The translations under genes were made by a program, and so were the position numbers. Below the pieces are notes generated by a model. The model saw only the letters and a program-made list of their open reading frames with translations. It did no database searches and was not told where the DNA came from. Positions 7,434-15,036 of a stretch of 51,657 nucleotides of DNA are shown one piece after another (the first letter of the stretch is position 1; each line of letters starts with the position of its first letter). The stretch comes from Actinomycetes bacterium. Its GTDB lineage: Bacteria; Actinomycetota; Actinomycetes; Jiangellales; Jiangellaceae. Where the stretch lies: contig JAJYTA010000011.1 in NCBI GenBank assembly GCA_021793295.1, positions 1 to 51,657 of the forward strand, given 5' to 3'.

Positions 7434-8891
7434 TCACCGCCGCGAACCGCCCCGTCGCCCGGGCTCGGCCGGCGCCGGTGGTTCCGGCCGCAGCCGTGCG
7501 GGCAGTTCGTTGCCGGCCGTCATGATCCCACGTCGCATGTCGACCTTGGCCAGAAGGGCGAAACCGGCCACGAAAAACGCGATGAGCACCAGGATCGCCG
7601 ATCGGTAGGAGTCGGTGAGCTGGTAGGCCACCCCGAAGGCGAGAGTGCCGAACCAGCTCGTGCCGCGTTCAGCGGCCTGATACAGGCTGAAGTATTCCGC
7701 CTCTTTGCCCTTCGGGATCAGTAGGCTGTAGATCGATCGCGACAGTGCCTGGCTACCGCCCAGCACCAGCCCGATGGCCACGGCCAGGGCGAAGAACGGC
7801 ACCACTGCGCCGACCGGCAGGAAGTAGCCGGCGACGACCACGACGAGCACCCACACCACCAGGCTGGCGAGGACGACCGAGATGTTGCCGAACCGTTCGG
7901 CGAGGCGGCCGAGCAGAAGGGCACCGGCGAAGGCCAGGAACTGCACCATCAGGATCGCCACGATGAGAACGTCTTCGCTCAATCCGAGTTCGCGGTTGCC
8001 GAAGATCGAAGCGGCGTAGATCACGGTCTGGATGCCGTCGTTGTACAGCAGGTAGGCACCCAGGAAGAGCAATGTCTGTGGATAGCCGCGAGCGTGGCGC
8101 ACGGTGGTGGCGAGCTGACCGAAGGCCTGGCGCATCATGCCCGGTGTCTCGCCGTCCGCGGTGACCTCCACGGCCCCGGTGACGGGGCGGTCGCGCAGGC
8201 CGCGGAACGGGATGATCGTCCACACCCCCCACCACAGCCCGGCTGACAGCAGGCACACCCGGACCGACTCGCCCCGGCTGAGCCCGAACGGCTCGAGCGT
8301 CACGATCGCGAGGTTCACCGCGAGCAGCAGCCCGCCGCCCAAGTAGCCCAACGCCCAACCACGGCTGGAGACACGGTCGCGCTCGTCCTCATGCGCGATC
8401 TGGACGAGCACCGCGTCGTAGACGACCAGCGACGAACCAAGACAGATGGTCGCGATCACCAGCAGCCCGACGCCGAGAGCCCAGTTCGACCCGGTGACGA
8501 AGAACATGCACGCCGCTGCGGCGGCGCCGATCCAGGCGAACCCGGCGAGCATGTGCCGTTTGCGTGAGGTGCGGTCGGCGATCGCTCCCACCAGGGGCAA
8601 CAGCACTGCCGACAGCAAGGTGGCGAACGTCACCGCATAGGGTGCGACCGAACCCGCGGCGATCGGCAGGCCGAGCACGGACAGGTCGCCATGGCACGGG
8701 CTCTGCGGTGTGCCGGCTTCGCCGCACGCTGCGGATTCGGCGACCGCTGTCAGATAGGGTCCGAACAAGACGGTGGCCGTGGTGGTGACGAAGGCCGAGT
8801 TCGCCCAATCGTAGAAGTACCAGGAGCGGTGCTCGCGGGATCGCTGGCTGGTGTCGCTCAGTGGTCCAGGAGGGGCGAGGGCGTCGGTCAC
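7434..8891 (-). CDS. UMF1/Atg22-like MFS transporter
   Basis: A 485-residue 12-helix major facilitator. The signature YFYDWANSAFVTT (residues 25-37) is diagnostic for the UMF1 family, related to fungal Atg22 vacuolar amino-acid effluxers. The motif-A-like loop ADRTSRKRHMLAGF follows the second helix. A second half begins near LLFLGAYLLYNDGIQTVIYAASIFG, also typical. The substrate is unknown; export of amino acids or similar small molecules is the usual guess. The frame extends upstream to 9110, but that would run through the divergent deformylase gene. GTG 8891 (VTDALAPPG) is chosen because the family homology starts just after it and it leaves 68 bp for both promoters. Confidence 0.85.
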   Translation of the reverse strand: MTDALAPPGPLSDTSQRSREHRSWYFYDWANSAFVTTTATVLFGPYLTAVAESAACGEAGTPQSPCHGDLSVLGLPIAAGSVAPYAVTFATLLSAVLLPLVGAIADRTSRKRHMLAGFAWIGAAAAACMFFVTGSNWALGVGLLVIATICLGSSLVVYDAVLVQIAHEDERDRVSSRGWALGYLGGGLLLAVNLAIVTLEPFGLSRGESVRVCLLSAGLWWGVWTIIPFRGLRDRPVTGAVEVTADGETPGMMRQAFGQLATTVRHARGYPQTLLFLGAYLLYNDGIQTVIYAASIFGNRELGLSEDVLIVAILMVQFLAFAGALLLGRLAERFGNISVVLASLVVWVLVVVVAGYFLPVGAVVPFFALAVAIGLVLGGSQALSRSIYSLLIPKGKEAEYFSLYQAAERGTSWFGTLAFGVAYQLTDSYRSAILVLIAFFVAGFALLAKVDMRRGIMTAGNELPARLRPEPPAPAEPGRRGGSRR

Positions 8892-8959
8892 GAGCGGACG
8901 GTATCGGGCAGCGCACGGCTGGCGCCAGCAGCTGAGGCAGGCGAGGAGAAGGGACGACG

Positions 8960-9454
8960 GTGGCGGTTCGCGAGATCCGGTTGTACGGAGACCCGGTGCT
9001 GCGCACGGTGGCCGAGCCGGTGAAGGAGTTCGGCCAGGTGAGCAGGGCGCTGGCCCAGGATCTGCTCGACACGCTCGACCTGCCGGGCCGCGCCGGAGTG
9101 GCGGCCCCACAGATCGGTGTGCCGCTGCGTGCGTTCTCCTACGGGTTGGAGGGCAAGCGTGGCGTGGTGTTCAACCCGGTGGTCGTTGCGACGTCGGGAG
9201 AGCAACAAGGCGATGAGGGCTGCCTGTCGGTGCCGGGCCTGTGGTATCCGACCAAGCGTGCGGCCTACGCGGCCGTCGAGGGGTTCGACGCCGACGGCGA
9301 GCCGGTCCGGGTCGAGGGGGAGGGCGAACTCGCCCGGTGCCTGCAGCACGAGACCGATCATCTGGACGGCATCGTGTACGTGCATCGGCTCGAGCCGTCG
9401 ACGCGACGGGGAGCGATGCGCGCGATTCGGCGCGCCGCTTGGTTCGAGTCCTGA
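8960..9454 (+). CDS. def: Peptide deformylase
   Basis: A 164-residue metalloenzyme that removes the formyl group from nascent protein N-termini. The three family motifs are seen: motif 1 as RAGVAAPQ ending at Q51 (the usual first glycine of GxGxAAPQ is R here), motif 2 EGCLSVPG with metal ligand C88, and motif 3 QHETDHLDG with H130, catalytic E131 and H134. The GTG start is preceded by GAGGAGAAGGGA, a strong ribosome binding site. It stands alone, without the usual fmt neighbour, divergent from the UMF1 transporter. It could therefore be a second deformylase copy rather than the housekeeping one. Confidence 0.94.
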   Translation: MAVREIRLYGDPVLRTVAEPVKEFGQVSRALAQDLLDTLDLPGRAGVAAPQIGVPLRAFSYGLEGKRGVVFNPVVVATSGEQQGDEGCLSVPGLWYPTKRAAYAAVEGFDADGEPVRVEGEGELARCLQHETDHLDGIVYVHRLEPSTRRGAMRAIRRAAWFES

Positions 9455-9478
9455 CCGCCGGCGCTAAGTTGGGCGAGC

Positions 9479-9889
9479 TCATGCCGCCTCCCGGGCGCGA
9501 GGGGAGACCCGCCGTACCCCCGACGGCGTGGCCAGATACACCCCGTGCGCGGTCAGCCCGGCGATGCGGCTCGAGCCGTCGAACGCGTCATGCCAGGCCA
9601 AGTCGCTCATGCCGACCTGGGCGCTGCCAGCACGTGCGACGACGAGCAGCGCGCCGTGCACGTCAGGATGCTCGCGGACCTGACGCAGGAAGGGACCCAG
9701 CAGGCTGACTCGCTCGTCCTGCGGTGGATCGGGCGGGACGTCGTCGATGGCCACCGCGATCACGATGCGTGAGTGCGCATCGCCCAGCATGACGAGCAGG
9801 GACCCGGACGGGAGATCCCCCTGCTCGGCGAGCAGCTCGAGGTTGGTGCGGACCGCGGCCTCGTCGTCGAGGCGGAATCTGTTCGTCAT
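9479..9889 (-). CDS. Hypothetical protein
   Basis: A predicted cytoplasmic protein of 136 residues from ATG 9889; the frame continues upstream without coding character. I do not recognise a named domain. The order of segments (SGSLLVMLGDAHSRIVIAVAIDDVP, then VREHPDVHGALLVVARAG and a C-terminal LTAHGVYLATPSGVRRVSPR) vaguely recalls actinobacterial DUF4192-like proteins, which is only a guess. Its stop lies 24 bp from the convergent deformylase stop. Upstream is the inverted repeat at 9911-9943 and then the VanZ-like gene on the same strand. Confidence 0.55.
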   Translation of the reverse strand: MTNRFRLDDEAAVRTNLELLAEQGDLPSGSLLVMLGDAHSRIVIAVAIDDVPPDPPQDERVSLLGPFLRQVREHPDVHGALLVVARAGSAQVGMSDLAWHDAFDGSSRIAGLTAHGVYLATPSGVRRVSPRAREAA

Positions 9890-9910
9890 GGGCGTGAGCT
9901 TCGGACACGC

Positions 9911-9943
9911 CGCTTGTGGATCGCCAGGTGCGATCCACAAGCG
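9911..9943. terminator. Perfect 14-bp inverted repeat after the VanZ-like gene
   Basis: CGCTTGTGGATCGC (9911-9924), a 5-nt loop and GCGATCCACAAGCG (9930-9943). It sits between the stop of the VanZ-like gene (9981) and the start of the hypothetical gene (9889), both on the minus strand. The size and tight loop fit a terminator without a U-tract. An operator for the hypothetical gene is the alternative. Confidence 0.6.
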
Positions 9944-9980
9944 GATCGTGATAGGCGCGCCTAGAGCCGCAGGCTGTTCA

Positions 9981-10511
9981 TCAGCGCCAGCGGAACGGGT
10001 TGATGAGAGCGGCTGCGCCCGGCACCCGCGACAGCATGGAGAACAGGCCGAACCCAAGCACGGCGCCGGCCACGTTGAAGAGCAGATCGTTCACGTCGGC
10101 CACATGGCCGCCACCCAAGACGTTGCCCGTGATGAGTTGAGCCGTTTCGATCGTCAGGCTGAACGCCGCTGCCACGGTCACCACCCGCCACAACGACGCT
10201 CGCGCGACCAGAAGCGGCACCAGCATCCCAGCAGGTACGAAGACCAGGATGTTCATGACCGCGTCGCCGACTTCGTAGTCCGCGAGCGGCACGAGGTAGA
10301 CCTCCCACAAGGCGCTGCGGGAGGGCTTGTCCAAGAAGATCGGGAACACGGTGTTCGCGACGACTCCGGCGGCGTACACGCACAGGGCGAGCGCGACGAC
10401 GGCACGCGGTACCGAGAGGCGGTCGCGCCGGTGCAGGTACCACAGCAGAGTCAGGAAGATCGCTGCAGCAACGGGAACCACCACCGGAAGCACCGGGACC
10501 TCGCGAAACAC
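9981..10511 (-). CDS. VanZ-like family membrane protein
   Basis: A 176-residue protein with about five hydrophobic helices. The VanZ-like core is visible: VFPIFLDKPSRSALWEVYLVPLADY, the conserved DAVMNILVFVPAGMLVPLL and TIETAQLITG, and the C-terminal ADVNDLLFNVAGAVLGFGLF motif. VanZ gives low teicoplanin resistance in enterococci, and most chromosomal relatives have no known role. The frame is open to 10610, but that would overlap the GDPD gene downstream end. GTG 10511 follows an excellent GGAAGGGGTGGGAA ribosome site and starts right at the first helix, so it is preferred. Confidence 0.82.
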   Translation of the reverse strand: MFREVPVLPVVVPVAAAIFLTLLWYLHRRDRLSVPRAVVALALCVYAAGVVANTVFPIFLDKPSRSALWEVYLVPLADYEVGDAVMNILVFVPAGMLVPLLVARASLWRVVTVAAAFSLTIETAQLITGNVLGGGHVADVNDLLFNVAGAVLGFGLFSMLSRVPGAAALINPFRWR

Positions 10512-10575
10512 TTCCCACCCCTTCCTTCCGCGAGTCGAAGCGCCATCGCGCAACACGTCGTCGGCACATCGTGCC

Positions 10576-11349
10576 TCAAAACCACGCACCGCGGGCGGTG
10601 AGCACGTCACGCAGGATGTCGGCTCGGTCGGTGACGATGCCGTCGACCCCGAGGTCCAGCAGGGCGTTCATCCGGCTCGCCTCATTCACCGTCCATACGT
10701 GCACCTGCAGGCCTGCGGCATGTGCATCGGCGACCACGGCCGCGGTCGCGACGTCGATGAACCGGAAACGTTCGGGGACCTGCAGGCAGTCGATGCGGCG
10801 GAGGCCGGCTCGTAGCACGGGGGTGAGTCGCAGCGCGGAGGCCGCCCGGAACATCGCGACCGTGTGCAGGCCGGCCGAGGTGGCCACCGGCGCAGTCAAG
10901 CGGCGCAGTACGGCGCGGCGCCGGGCGTCGGAGAACGAGGCGACGCAGACGCGCTGATGCGAGCGGGTCCGCTCGATCGCCCGCGCCAGCGGCCCGACAG
11001 CCGGATCACTCTTGACGTCCAGGTTGAGCCGCAGGTCGGGCCAGGTTCCCAGCAACTCCTCCACGGTCGGGATCGGCTCCCGCCCGCCGATCAGAGCACG
11101 GTGCACCCGGCTCCAGGGTTGCTCGGCCACAGCTCCGGTACCGTCGGTGACACGGTCGAGGGTGGCATCGTGGAAGGCCACGGCCACCCCGTCGAGGGTG
11201 GCGCGCACGTCGGTCTCCACGTAGCGATAGCCCAAGTCCACCGCCGCGGCCACGGCCGTCATGCTGTTCTCGAGCCCGTCGGTGGAGAATCCCCGGTGGG
11301 CCATGGCCAGCGGCCCGGGGTGGTCGAAGAACGGGTGGGTGGGCGGCAC
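10576..11349 (-). CDS. Glycerophosphodiester phosphodiesterase (GDPD family)
   Basis: A 257-residue TIM-barrel phosphodiesterase that would hydrolyse deacylated phospholipids to glycerol 3-phosphate and an alcohol. Family motifs: MAHRGFSTDGLENS (HRG and EN), YVETDVRATLDGVAVAFHD (E, D and HD, the metal and catalytic residues), LNLDVKSD, and the closing VHVWTVNE and DGIVTDR. No signal peptide is seen, so it is likely intracellular. The frame extends to 11721, but that part lies over the divergent GNAT gene. GTG 11349, ten residues before the HRG box region, is the reasonable start. The gene is 64 bp upstream of the VanZ-like gene and may share its transcript. Confidence 0.88.
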   Translation of the reverse strand: MPPTHPFFDHPGPLAMAHRGFSTDGLENSMTAVAAAVDLGYRYVETDVRATLDGVAVAFHDATLDRVTDGTGAVAEQPWSRVHRALIGGREPIPTVEELLGTWPDLRLNLDVKSDPAVGPLARAIERTRSHQRVCVASFSDARRRAVLRRLTAPVATSAGLHTVAMFRAASALRLTPVLRAGLRRIDCLQVPERFRFIDVATAAVVADAHAAGLQVHVWTVNEASRMNALLDLGVDGIVTDRADILRDVLTARGAWF

Positions 11350-11409
11350 ATCGTCAGGGTGCCATGCCCGCTCGGAGATTCGACGTCGTGCCCCATGATG
11401 GTGGGCGTG

Positions 11410-12081
11410 ATGACCGACCTGGCAGCGCTGATGACACGCTGGCACGCGGGCTGGACCACGTCGCGGGGCTATCGCATGCTGGGCGCCGATGCCGACTCGA
11501 TCACCGTGCACGTGGCCTACCCGGGCCGCGAGGTGGAACATGTGGCATTGGCTGACGCGCCCGGGGTGCACGCCGCCCTGCTCGACCGGTTGACCGGCCA
11601 CCCGGACCACTGGGTCACCTTGCCGACCAGCGATCGCCAGGCCACCGAGCGCCTCGTGCGCGAGGCCGGCTACGTCCATCGCGAGCCCGAGTGGCTGATG
11701 ACCCGACCGCTCGCCGGCCATCCGCCGGCCACGTCACCACCCGACGGCCTCGAGCTGGTGCACAGTTTTCGGGCGGGCGTCCACGTCGTCGAGGTCGTGA
11801 CGACCGACGGAAGCCTCGCCGCGAAGGGGCAGCTGGCGGTCGTGGGACGCGACGCGGTCGCCGACCGGATCTTCACGATGCCGTCGTACCGCCGTCGCGG
11901 GCTCGGCCGGCTCGTGATGGGCGCGTTGGCCTCCGCGGCCGTCTCGCAGGGCGCAGCGCACGGCGTGTTGATCGCCTCCGTCGACGGCCGAGCGCTCTAT
12001 GCCGCGCTGGGCTGGCAGGTCGTCGCCGACATCGTCATCGCCACGCACCCGCAGGAGCAACGAAGCCAGGCGGCACCGTAA
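11410..12081 (+). CDS. GNAT family N-acetyltransferase
   Basis: A 223-residue predicted acyl-CoA-dependent acetyltransferase. The C-terminal half carries the GNAT core: strand LAAKGQLAVVG, then AVADRIFTMPSYRRRGLGRLVMGAL with the acetyl-CoA loop RRRGLG (motif A) and VLIASVDGRALYAALGWQVVAD (motif B, YxxLGW). The N-terminal ~120 residues are a poorly conserved extra domain. ATG or GTG codons lie at 11395, 11398, 11407 and 11410, and the exact one is uncertain. The long frame that opens at 10864 is antisense to the GDPD gene and is rejected. The substrate is unknown. Confidence 0.82.
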   Translation: MTDLAALMTRWHAGWTTSRGYRMLGADADSITVHVAYPGREVEHVALADAPGVHAALLDRLTGHPDHWVTLPTSDRQATERLVREAGYVHREPEWLMTRPLAGHPPATSPPDGLELVHSFRAGVHVVEVVTTDGSLAAKGQLAVVGRDAVADRIFTMPSYRRRGLGRLVMGALASAAVSQGAAHGVLIASVDGRALYAALGWQVVADIVIATHPQEQRSQAAP

Positions 12082-12100
12082 CGGCGTCTCACCCACCCGC

Positions 12101-12106
12101 TAGAGT
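12101..12106 (+). promoter_or_regulatory. Possible -10 for the riboswitch-glyA transcript
   Basis: TAGAGT fits the actinobacterial TANNNT -10 and would place the transcript start around 12112, exactly at the 5' side of the ZTP aptamer. No clear -35 is visible. Confidence 0.4.
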
Positions 12107-12111
12107 GAAGC

Positions 12112-12210
12112 GCGTCGCGACTGGCGCAATCGGCTCGGCAGCGCGGGCGAGCCGAGGTGGAACCGACCACCAGGAAGCAGACCGCTGTGGCACCGCGCGC
12201 CTGGGTGCTG
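12112..12210 (+). ncRNA. ZTP (pfl) riboswitch upstream of glyA
   Basis: The three conserved blocks of the ZMP/ZTP-sensing pfl motif occur in order: CGCGACTGGCGC (12116-12127), a GTGGAACCGACCACCAGGAAGC-like block at 12157-12178 with the GTGG/CCAC hairpin, and CCGCGCGCCTGGG (12193-12205) carrying the invariant CCUGGG. The intervening hairpin GGCTCGGC/GCGAGCC supplies the variable stem. ZTP riboswitches turn on one-carbon and purine genes when 10-formyl-THF is short, and glyA is a known target class in actinobacteria. The mechanism here (translation or termination) cannot be decided: the aptamer ends about 20 nt before the GGAGAGG ribosome site at 12229-12235. Confidence 0.88.
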
Positions 12211-12249
12211 CGCAGACAGCCGGACAACGGAGAGGATGTGGCTTTCGCC

Positions 12250-13524
12250 ATGACCGCCACCAAGCCCGACGCCCTGCTCGCCGCCGACCCGCAGCTCGCT
12301 GAGCTGATCTCCGCCGAGGAGCAGCGCCAGGCGCAGACACTCAAACTGATCGCCTCGGAGAACTACGTCTCCGCGGCCGTCCTCGAGGCGTCCGGCACGG
12401 TCTTGACGAACAAGTACTCCGAGGGCTACGCAGGCCGGCGCTACTACGAGGGCCAGCAGGTCATCGACCAGATCGAGACGCTGGCCGTCGAGCGAGCCAA
12501 GTCGCTGTTCGGCGTCGAGCACGCCAACGTCCAGCCGTACTCGGGCTCGCCGGCGAACCTGGCCGTGTACCTGGCCACGGCCGCCCCGGGGGACACCGTC
12601 ATGGGCATGGCCTTGCCCATGGGCGGGCACCTGACCCACGGGTGGAGCGTGTCAGCCACCGGGATCTGGTTCAACGCCGTCCATTACGACGTGCGTAAGG
12701 ACACCGGGCGCGTCGACATGGACCAGGTCCGCCAGACCGCTCTGGCCGAACGGCCCAAGCTGATCTTCTGTGGCGGGACGGCCATCCCGAGGACCATCGA
12801 CTTTCCCGCCTTCGCCGAGATCGCACGCGAGGTCGGCGCCGTGCTCGTGGCTGACATCGCACACATCGCCGGCCTCGTCGCCGGGGGCGCGCACCCGTCA
12901 CCGGTGGGGCATGCCGACATCATCACCACGACGACTCACAAGACGCTGCGCGGCCCTCGTGGCGCGATGATCCTCAGCAACGAGCAGTACGCCAAGGCGA
13001 TCGACAAGGCCGTGTTCCCCGGCTTGCAGGGCGGCCCGCACAACCACACCACCGCTGGCATCGCCGTCGCCCTCGGCGAGGCCGCGCAACCGGAGTTCCG
13101 TGACTACGCCGCGCAGGTGGTCGCCAACGCCGCGGCACTGGCCGACGAGCTGATGGCGCGCGGGTTCGATCTGGTGTCCGGCGGCACCGACAACCACCTG
13201 ATCCTCATCGACCTGACATCGAAAGGCATCGGCGGGAAACCGGCGGCCAAGCATCTGGACAACGCCGGTCTCGAAGCGAACTACAACACGGTGCCCTACG
13301 ATCCCCGCAAGCCGTTCGACCCCTCGGGCCTGCGGCTGGGCACGGCTGCCTTGACCAGCCGCGGCATGAAGGAAGCAGAGATGCGCGAGGTGGCGCGCTG
13401 GCTCGACGAGGTCGTCACCGCGGCCGCTGCCGATCCCGACGCCGTCGATGCGACCATCACTCGGGTGCGAGGCGAAGTGACCGAGCTGACCGGACGGTTC
13501 GCCACGCCCGGGCTCGACCGATGA
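12250..13524 (+). CDS. glyA: Serine hydroxymethyltransferase
   Basis: A 424-residue PLP enzyme interconverting serine plus tetrahydrofolate and glycine plus 5,10-methylene-THF. Core motifs: LIASENYVS, the [16 protein letters not shown] glycine/PLP region, [20 protein letters not shown] and [13 protein letters not shown], where K231 is the PLP lysine. The usual residues around the active site ([14 protein letters not shown]) are intact, so it should be functional. A longer frame begins at GTG 12157, but that codon is inside the ZTP aptamer. ATG 12250 matches the normal N-terminus, with GTG 12238 as a lesser option just after GGAGAGG. Control by the upstream riboswitch ties expression to purine and folate status. 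Confidence 0.95.
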   Translation: MTATKPDALLAADPQLAELISAEEQRQAQTLKLIASENYVSAAVLEASGTVLTNKYSEGYAGRRYYEGQQVIDQIETLAVERAKSLFGVEHANVQPYSGSPANLAVYLATAAPGDTVMGMALPMGGHLTHGWSVSATGIWFNAVHYDVRKDTGRVDMDQVRQTALAERPKLIFCGGTAIPRTIDFPAFAEIAREVGAVLVADIAHIAGLVAGGAHPSPVGHADIITTTTHKTLRGPRGAMILSNEQYAKAIDKAVFPGLQGGPHNHTTAGIAVALGEAAQPEFRDYAAQVVANAAALADELMARGFDLVSGGTDNHLILIDLTSKGIGGKPAAKHLDNAGLEANYNTVPYDPRKPFDPSGLRLGTAALTSRGMKEAEMREVARWLDEVVTAAAADPDAVDATITRVRGEVTELTGRFATPGLDR

Positions 13525-13549
13525 GCTGAAGCCGAACCGAGCAGGTGGT

Positions 13550-13586
13550 GCGCTCGATCCGCGGCGCTCGCCGCCGGATCGAGCGC
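13550..13586 (+). terminator. glyA terminator hairpin
   Basis: A perfect 12-bp inverted repeat, GCGCTCGATCCG (13550-13561) and CGGATCGAGCGC (13575-13586), with a smaller CGGC/GCCG stem inside the loop. It begins 26 bp after the glyA stop. The T-rich tail is weak. Confidence 0.75.
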
Positions 13587-13620
13587 GCTGCCTTCGGGTG
13601 TGGTGTGCGAACATGATCGG

Positions 13621-13845
13621 ATGCCGGTACCGGAGGGGTTCGCCCACCACACGCGCTCGGACGGTACGGTGATCATCACCCACCGGGGCCGCGTGGCTGT
13701 CACGCTGCGCCGCGGTCGCGCCGCGGCCTTCCTGGCCGAAGTGGAGGCCGACGACCCGCAGCTGGTGATGGCGCGCTGGACCGGCAACTTCAAGCGCGGC
13801 AACGAACGGATGGGCAAGAACCATCCACGCAACGCACGGCGCTGA
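13621..13845 (+). CDS. Small conserved actinobacterial protein (74 aa)
   Basis: A 74-residue basic protein beginning MPVPEGFAHHTRSDGTVIITHRGR and ending in an Arg/Asn-rich tail with GNFKRGNERMGKNHPRN. I recognise the pattern from unnamed short proteins in Streptomyces and relatives, so it is very likely a real gene, but no function is known to me. The frame could begin at 13600, but homology-like sequence starts at ATG 13621. The tail looks suited to nucleic-acid binding, which is speculation. It follows the glyA terminator and is probably transcribed on its own. Confidence 0.7.
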   Translation: MPVPEGFAHHTRSDGTVIITHRGRVAVTLRRGRAAAFLAEVEADDPQLVMARWTGNFKRGNERMGKNHPRNARR

Positions 13846-13858
13846 AGCCGCCGCGTGG

Positions 13859-14875
13859 TCACCGCCCGGCAGGCGCCGCATGCGCGGCGGGCAGAAGCAC
13901 CTGGTGCAACCGCGCCGCCTCGTCGTCGTCCAGTCGGCCGGCGGTGATCGCGGCCAGCCACGCCGCGCCGGCCACAGCGTCTTGAGCAGTCGACATCGCC
14001 GCCTGCGGCCACCGAGCGGACAACCGGGGCACCACGAGCTTGGCGAGTTCGGTGTCGGTGGTCAGGAGAGAACCGGCCAGCACCAGCGGGCTGGTGGCCC
14101 CCGGCGGGCGAACGATACCGGCGGAATGCAGCAGATGATCAGCTGCCTCGTGCAGGATCCGGCGTGCTTCGGGGTCGTCGCCGGCGTGCTGATCGACCAG
14201 CGGAGCCAGTTCCGAGAGCAGCACGGGTGCGCGGCTGTGTACGGCGAGGACGAGGTCACCTGCGGTCTGGCGGGGCGGCCGGCCTGGCTCGACCTCTCCG
14301 ACGAGGGTCTGCAGAACATGGCGGCCCAGCGGACCCGGCGCCACCCGCCGGTCCAGGGCGGCGAGCGTGGCCCGGACCGCTTCGCGCCCCAGCCAGAACC
14401 CCGACCCGAGGTCGCCGAGCAACCAGCCGTGCGCGTCGGCGATGTGGACCAGTTGGCGGTCTTCGGCCCGAGCGGCCAGCGAGCCCGTGCCCGACAGCAC
14501 GAGCGTGCCGTCGGGCGACGCCGTACCGGCGACGAAGGCGACGAGCGCGTCGGCGACGATGTCGTAGGGGCAGCTCAGCCCGGCCCGATGCCAGCGTTGG
14601 GCAAACGCGTCGGCGACCTCCGGGACAGCGAGATTGCGATCCCCGGCCGATCCCACGACCGCCGCGACCACGTGGCGCGGATCCACGTCACGCAGCGCGT
14701 CGGCCAGGGCCGTGGAGATCGCGTCGAGGGAGTGCTCGAGCGAATGCGACGTCAGATTCGCACCCGGCCCTCGCCCGAATCCGTAGCGGATGCCGTCCAG
14801 ACCGATGACGAGCGCACGGGTCGACGTCCCGCCGATGTCGATACCCAGCGCAAGACGCGTAGCCGGTGCCGTCAT
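13859..14875 (-). CDS. BadF/BcrA-type kinase, probable N-acetylglucosamine kinase
   Basis: A 338-residue sugar kinase of the ASKHA fold. The phosphate-1 loop LALGIDIGGTSTRALVIG is at the N-terminus, the catalytic/second phosphate region is IVADALVAFVAG then LVLSGTGSLAA, and the adenosine side includes SPLVLAGSLL. This arrangement is that of the BadF/BadG/BcrA/BcrD-type N-acetylglucosamine kinases (NAGK-like). Its place supports an amino-sugar role: it is divergent from rpiR, a SIS-domain protein and an ngcEFG-like importer, so it likely phosphorylates the imported sugar at C6. GlcNAc, MurNAc or a related sugar are all possible. A fitting promoter, TTGGCC-N17-GATAGT, is seen at 14936 down to 14908. 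Confidence 0.82.
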   Translation of the reverse strand: MTAPATRLALGIDIGGTSTRALVIGLDGIRYGFGRGPGANLTSHSLEHSLDAISTALADALRDVDPRHVVAAVVGSAGDRNLAVPEVADAFAQRWHRAGLSCPYDIVADALVAFVAGTASPDGTLVLSGTGSLAARAEDRQLVHIADAHGWLLGDLGSGFWLGREAVRATLAALDRRVAPGPLGRHVLQTLVGEVEPGRPPRQTAGDLVLAVHSRAPVLLSELAPLVDQHAGDDPEARRILHEAADHLLHSAGIVRPPGATSPLVLAGSLLTTDTELAKLVVPRLSARWPQAAMSTAQDAVAGAAWLAAITAGRLDDDEAARLHQVLLPAAHAAPAGR

Positions 14876-14907
14876 AGCCGTCCTTTCGGTCTCGTGGTGG
14901 CTGCAGG

Positions 14908-14968
14908 ACTATCACGCTTGAGCAAACTCTGGCCAAACGCTTGACATCCCGCACATGCTAGAAAGAAT
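14908..14968. promoter_or_regulatory. Divergent promoter/operator region of the amino-sugar module
   Basis: Minus strand: TTGGCC (14936-14931), 17 nt, GATAGT (14913-14908), facing the kinase. Plus strand: TTGACA (14941-14946), 16 nt, AAGAAT (14963-14968), facing rpiR. An 8-nt direct repeat ACGCTTGA occurs at 14914-14921 and 14937-14944 (23-bp period), overlapping both promoters. It is a plausible operator for the RpiR regulator, which is inference. Confidence 0.55.
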
Positions 14969-15036
14969 TCTCACGAACGTACGCTGATGGCCATATGGCG
15001 AAACTGACGACCATCAGCAGCTGACATGGCGGCAGG

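Noticed and set aside
10864-11409. N-terminal half of a 405-residue frame leading into the GNAT gene
   Set aside because: It is antisense to the GDPD gene with its clear HRG/EN/HD motifs; the GNAT protein starts at or near 11410.
12157-12249. N-terminal extension of GlyA from GTG 12157
   Set aside because: This codon is within the ZTP aptamer and the added residues do not match any serine hydroxymethyltransferase N-terminus.
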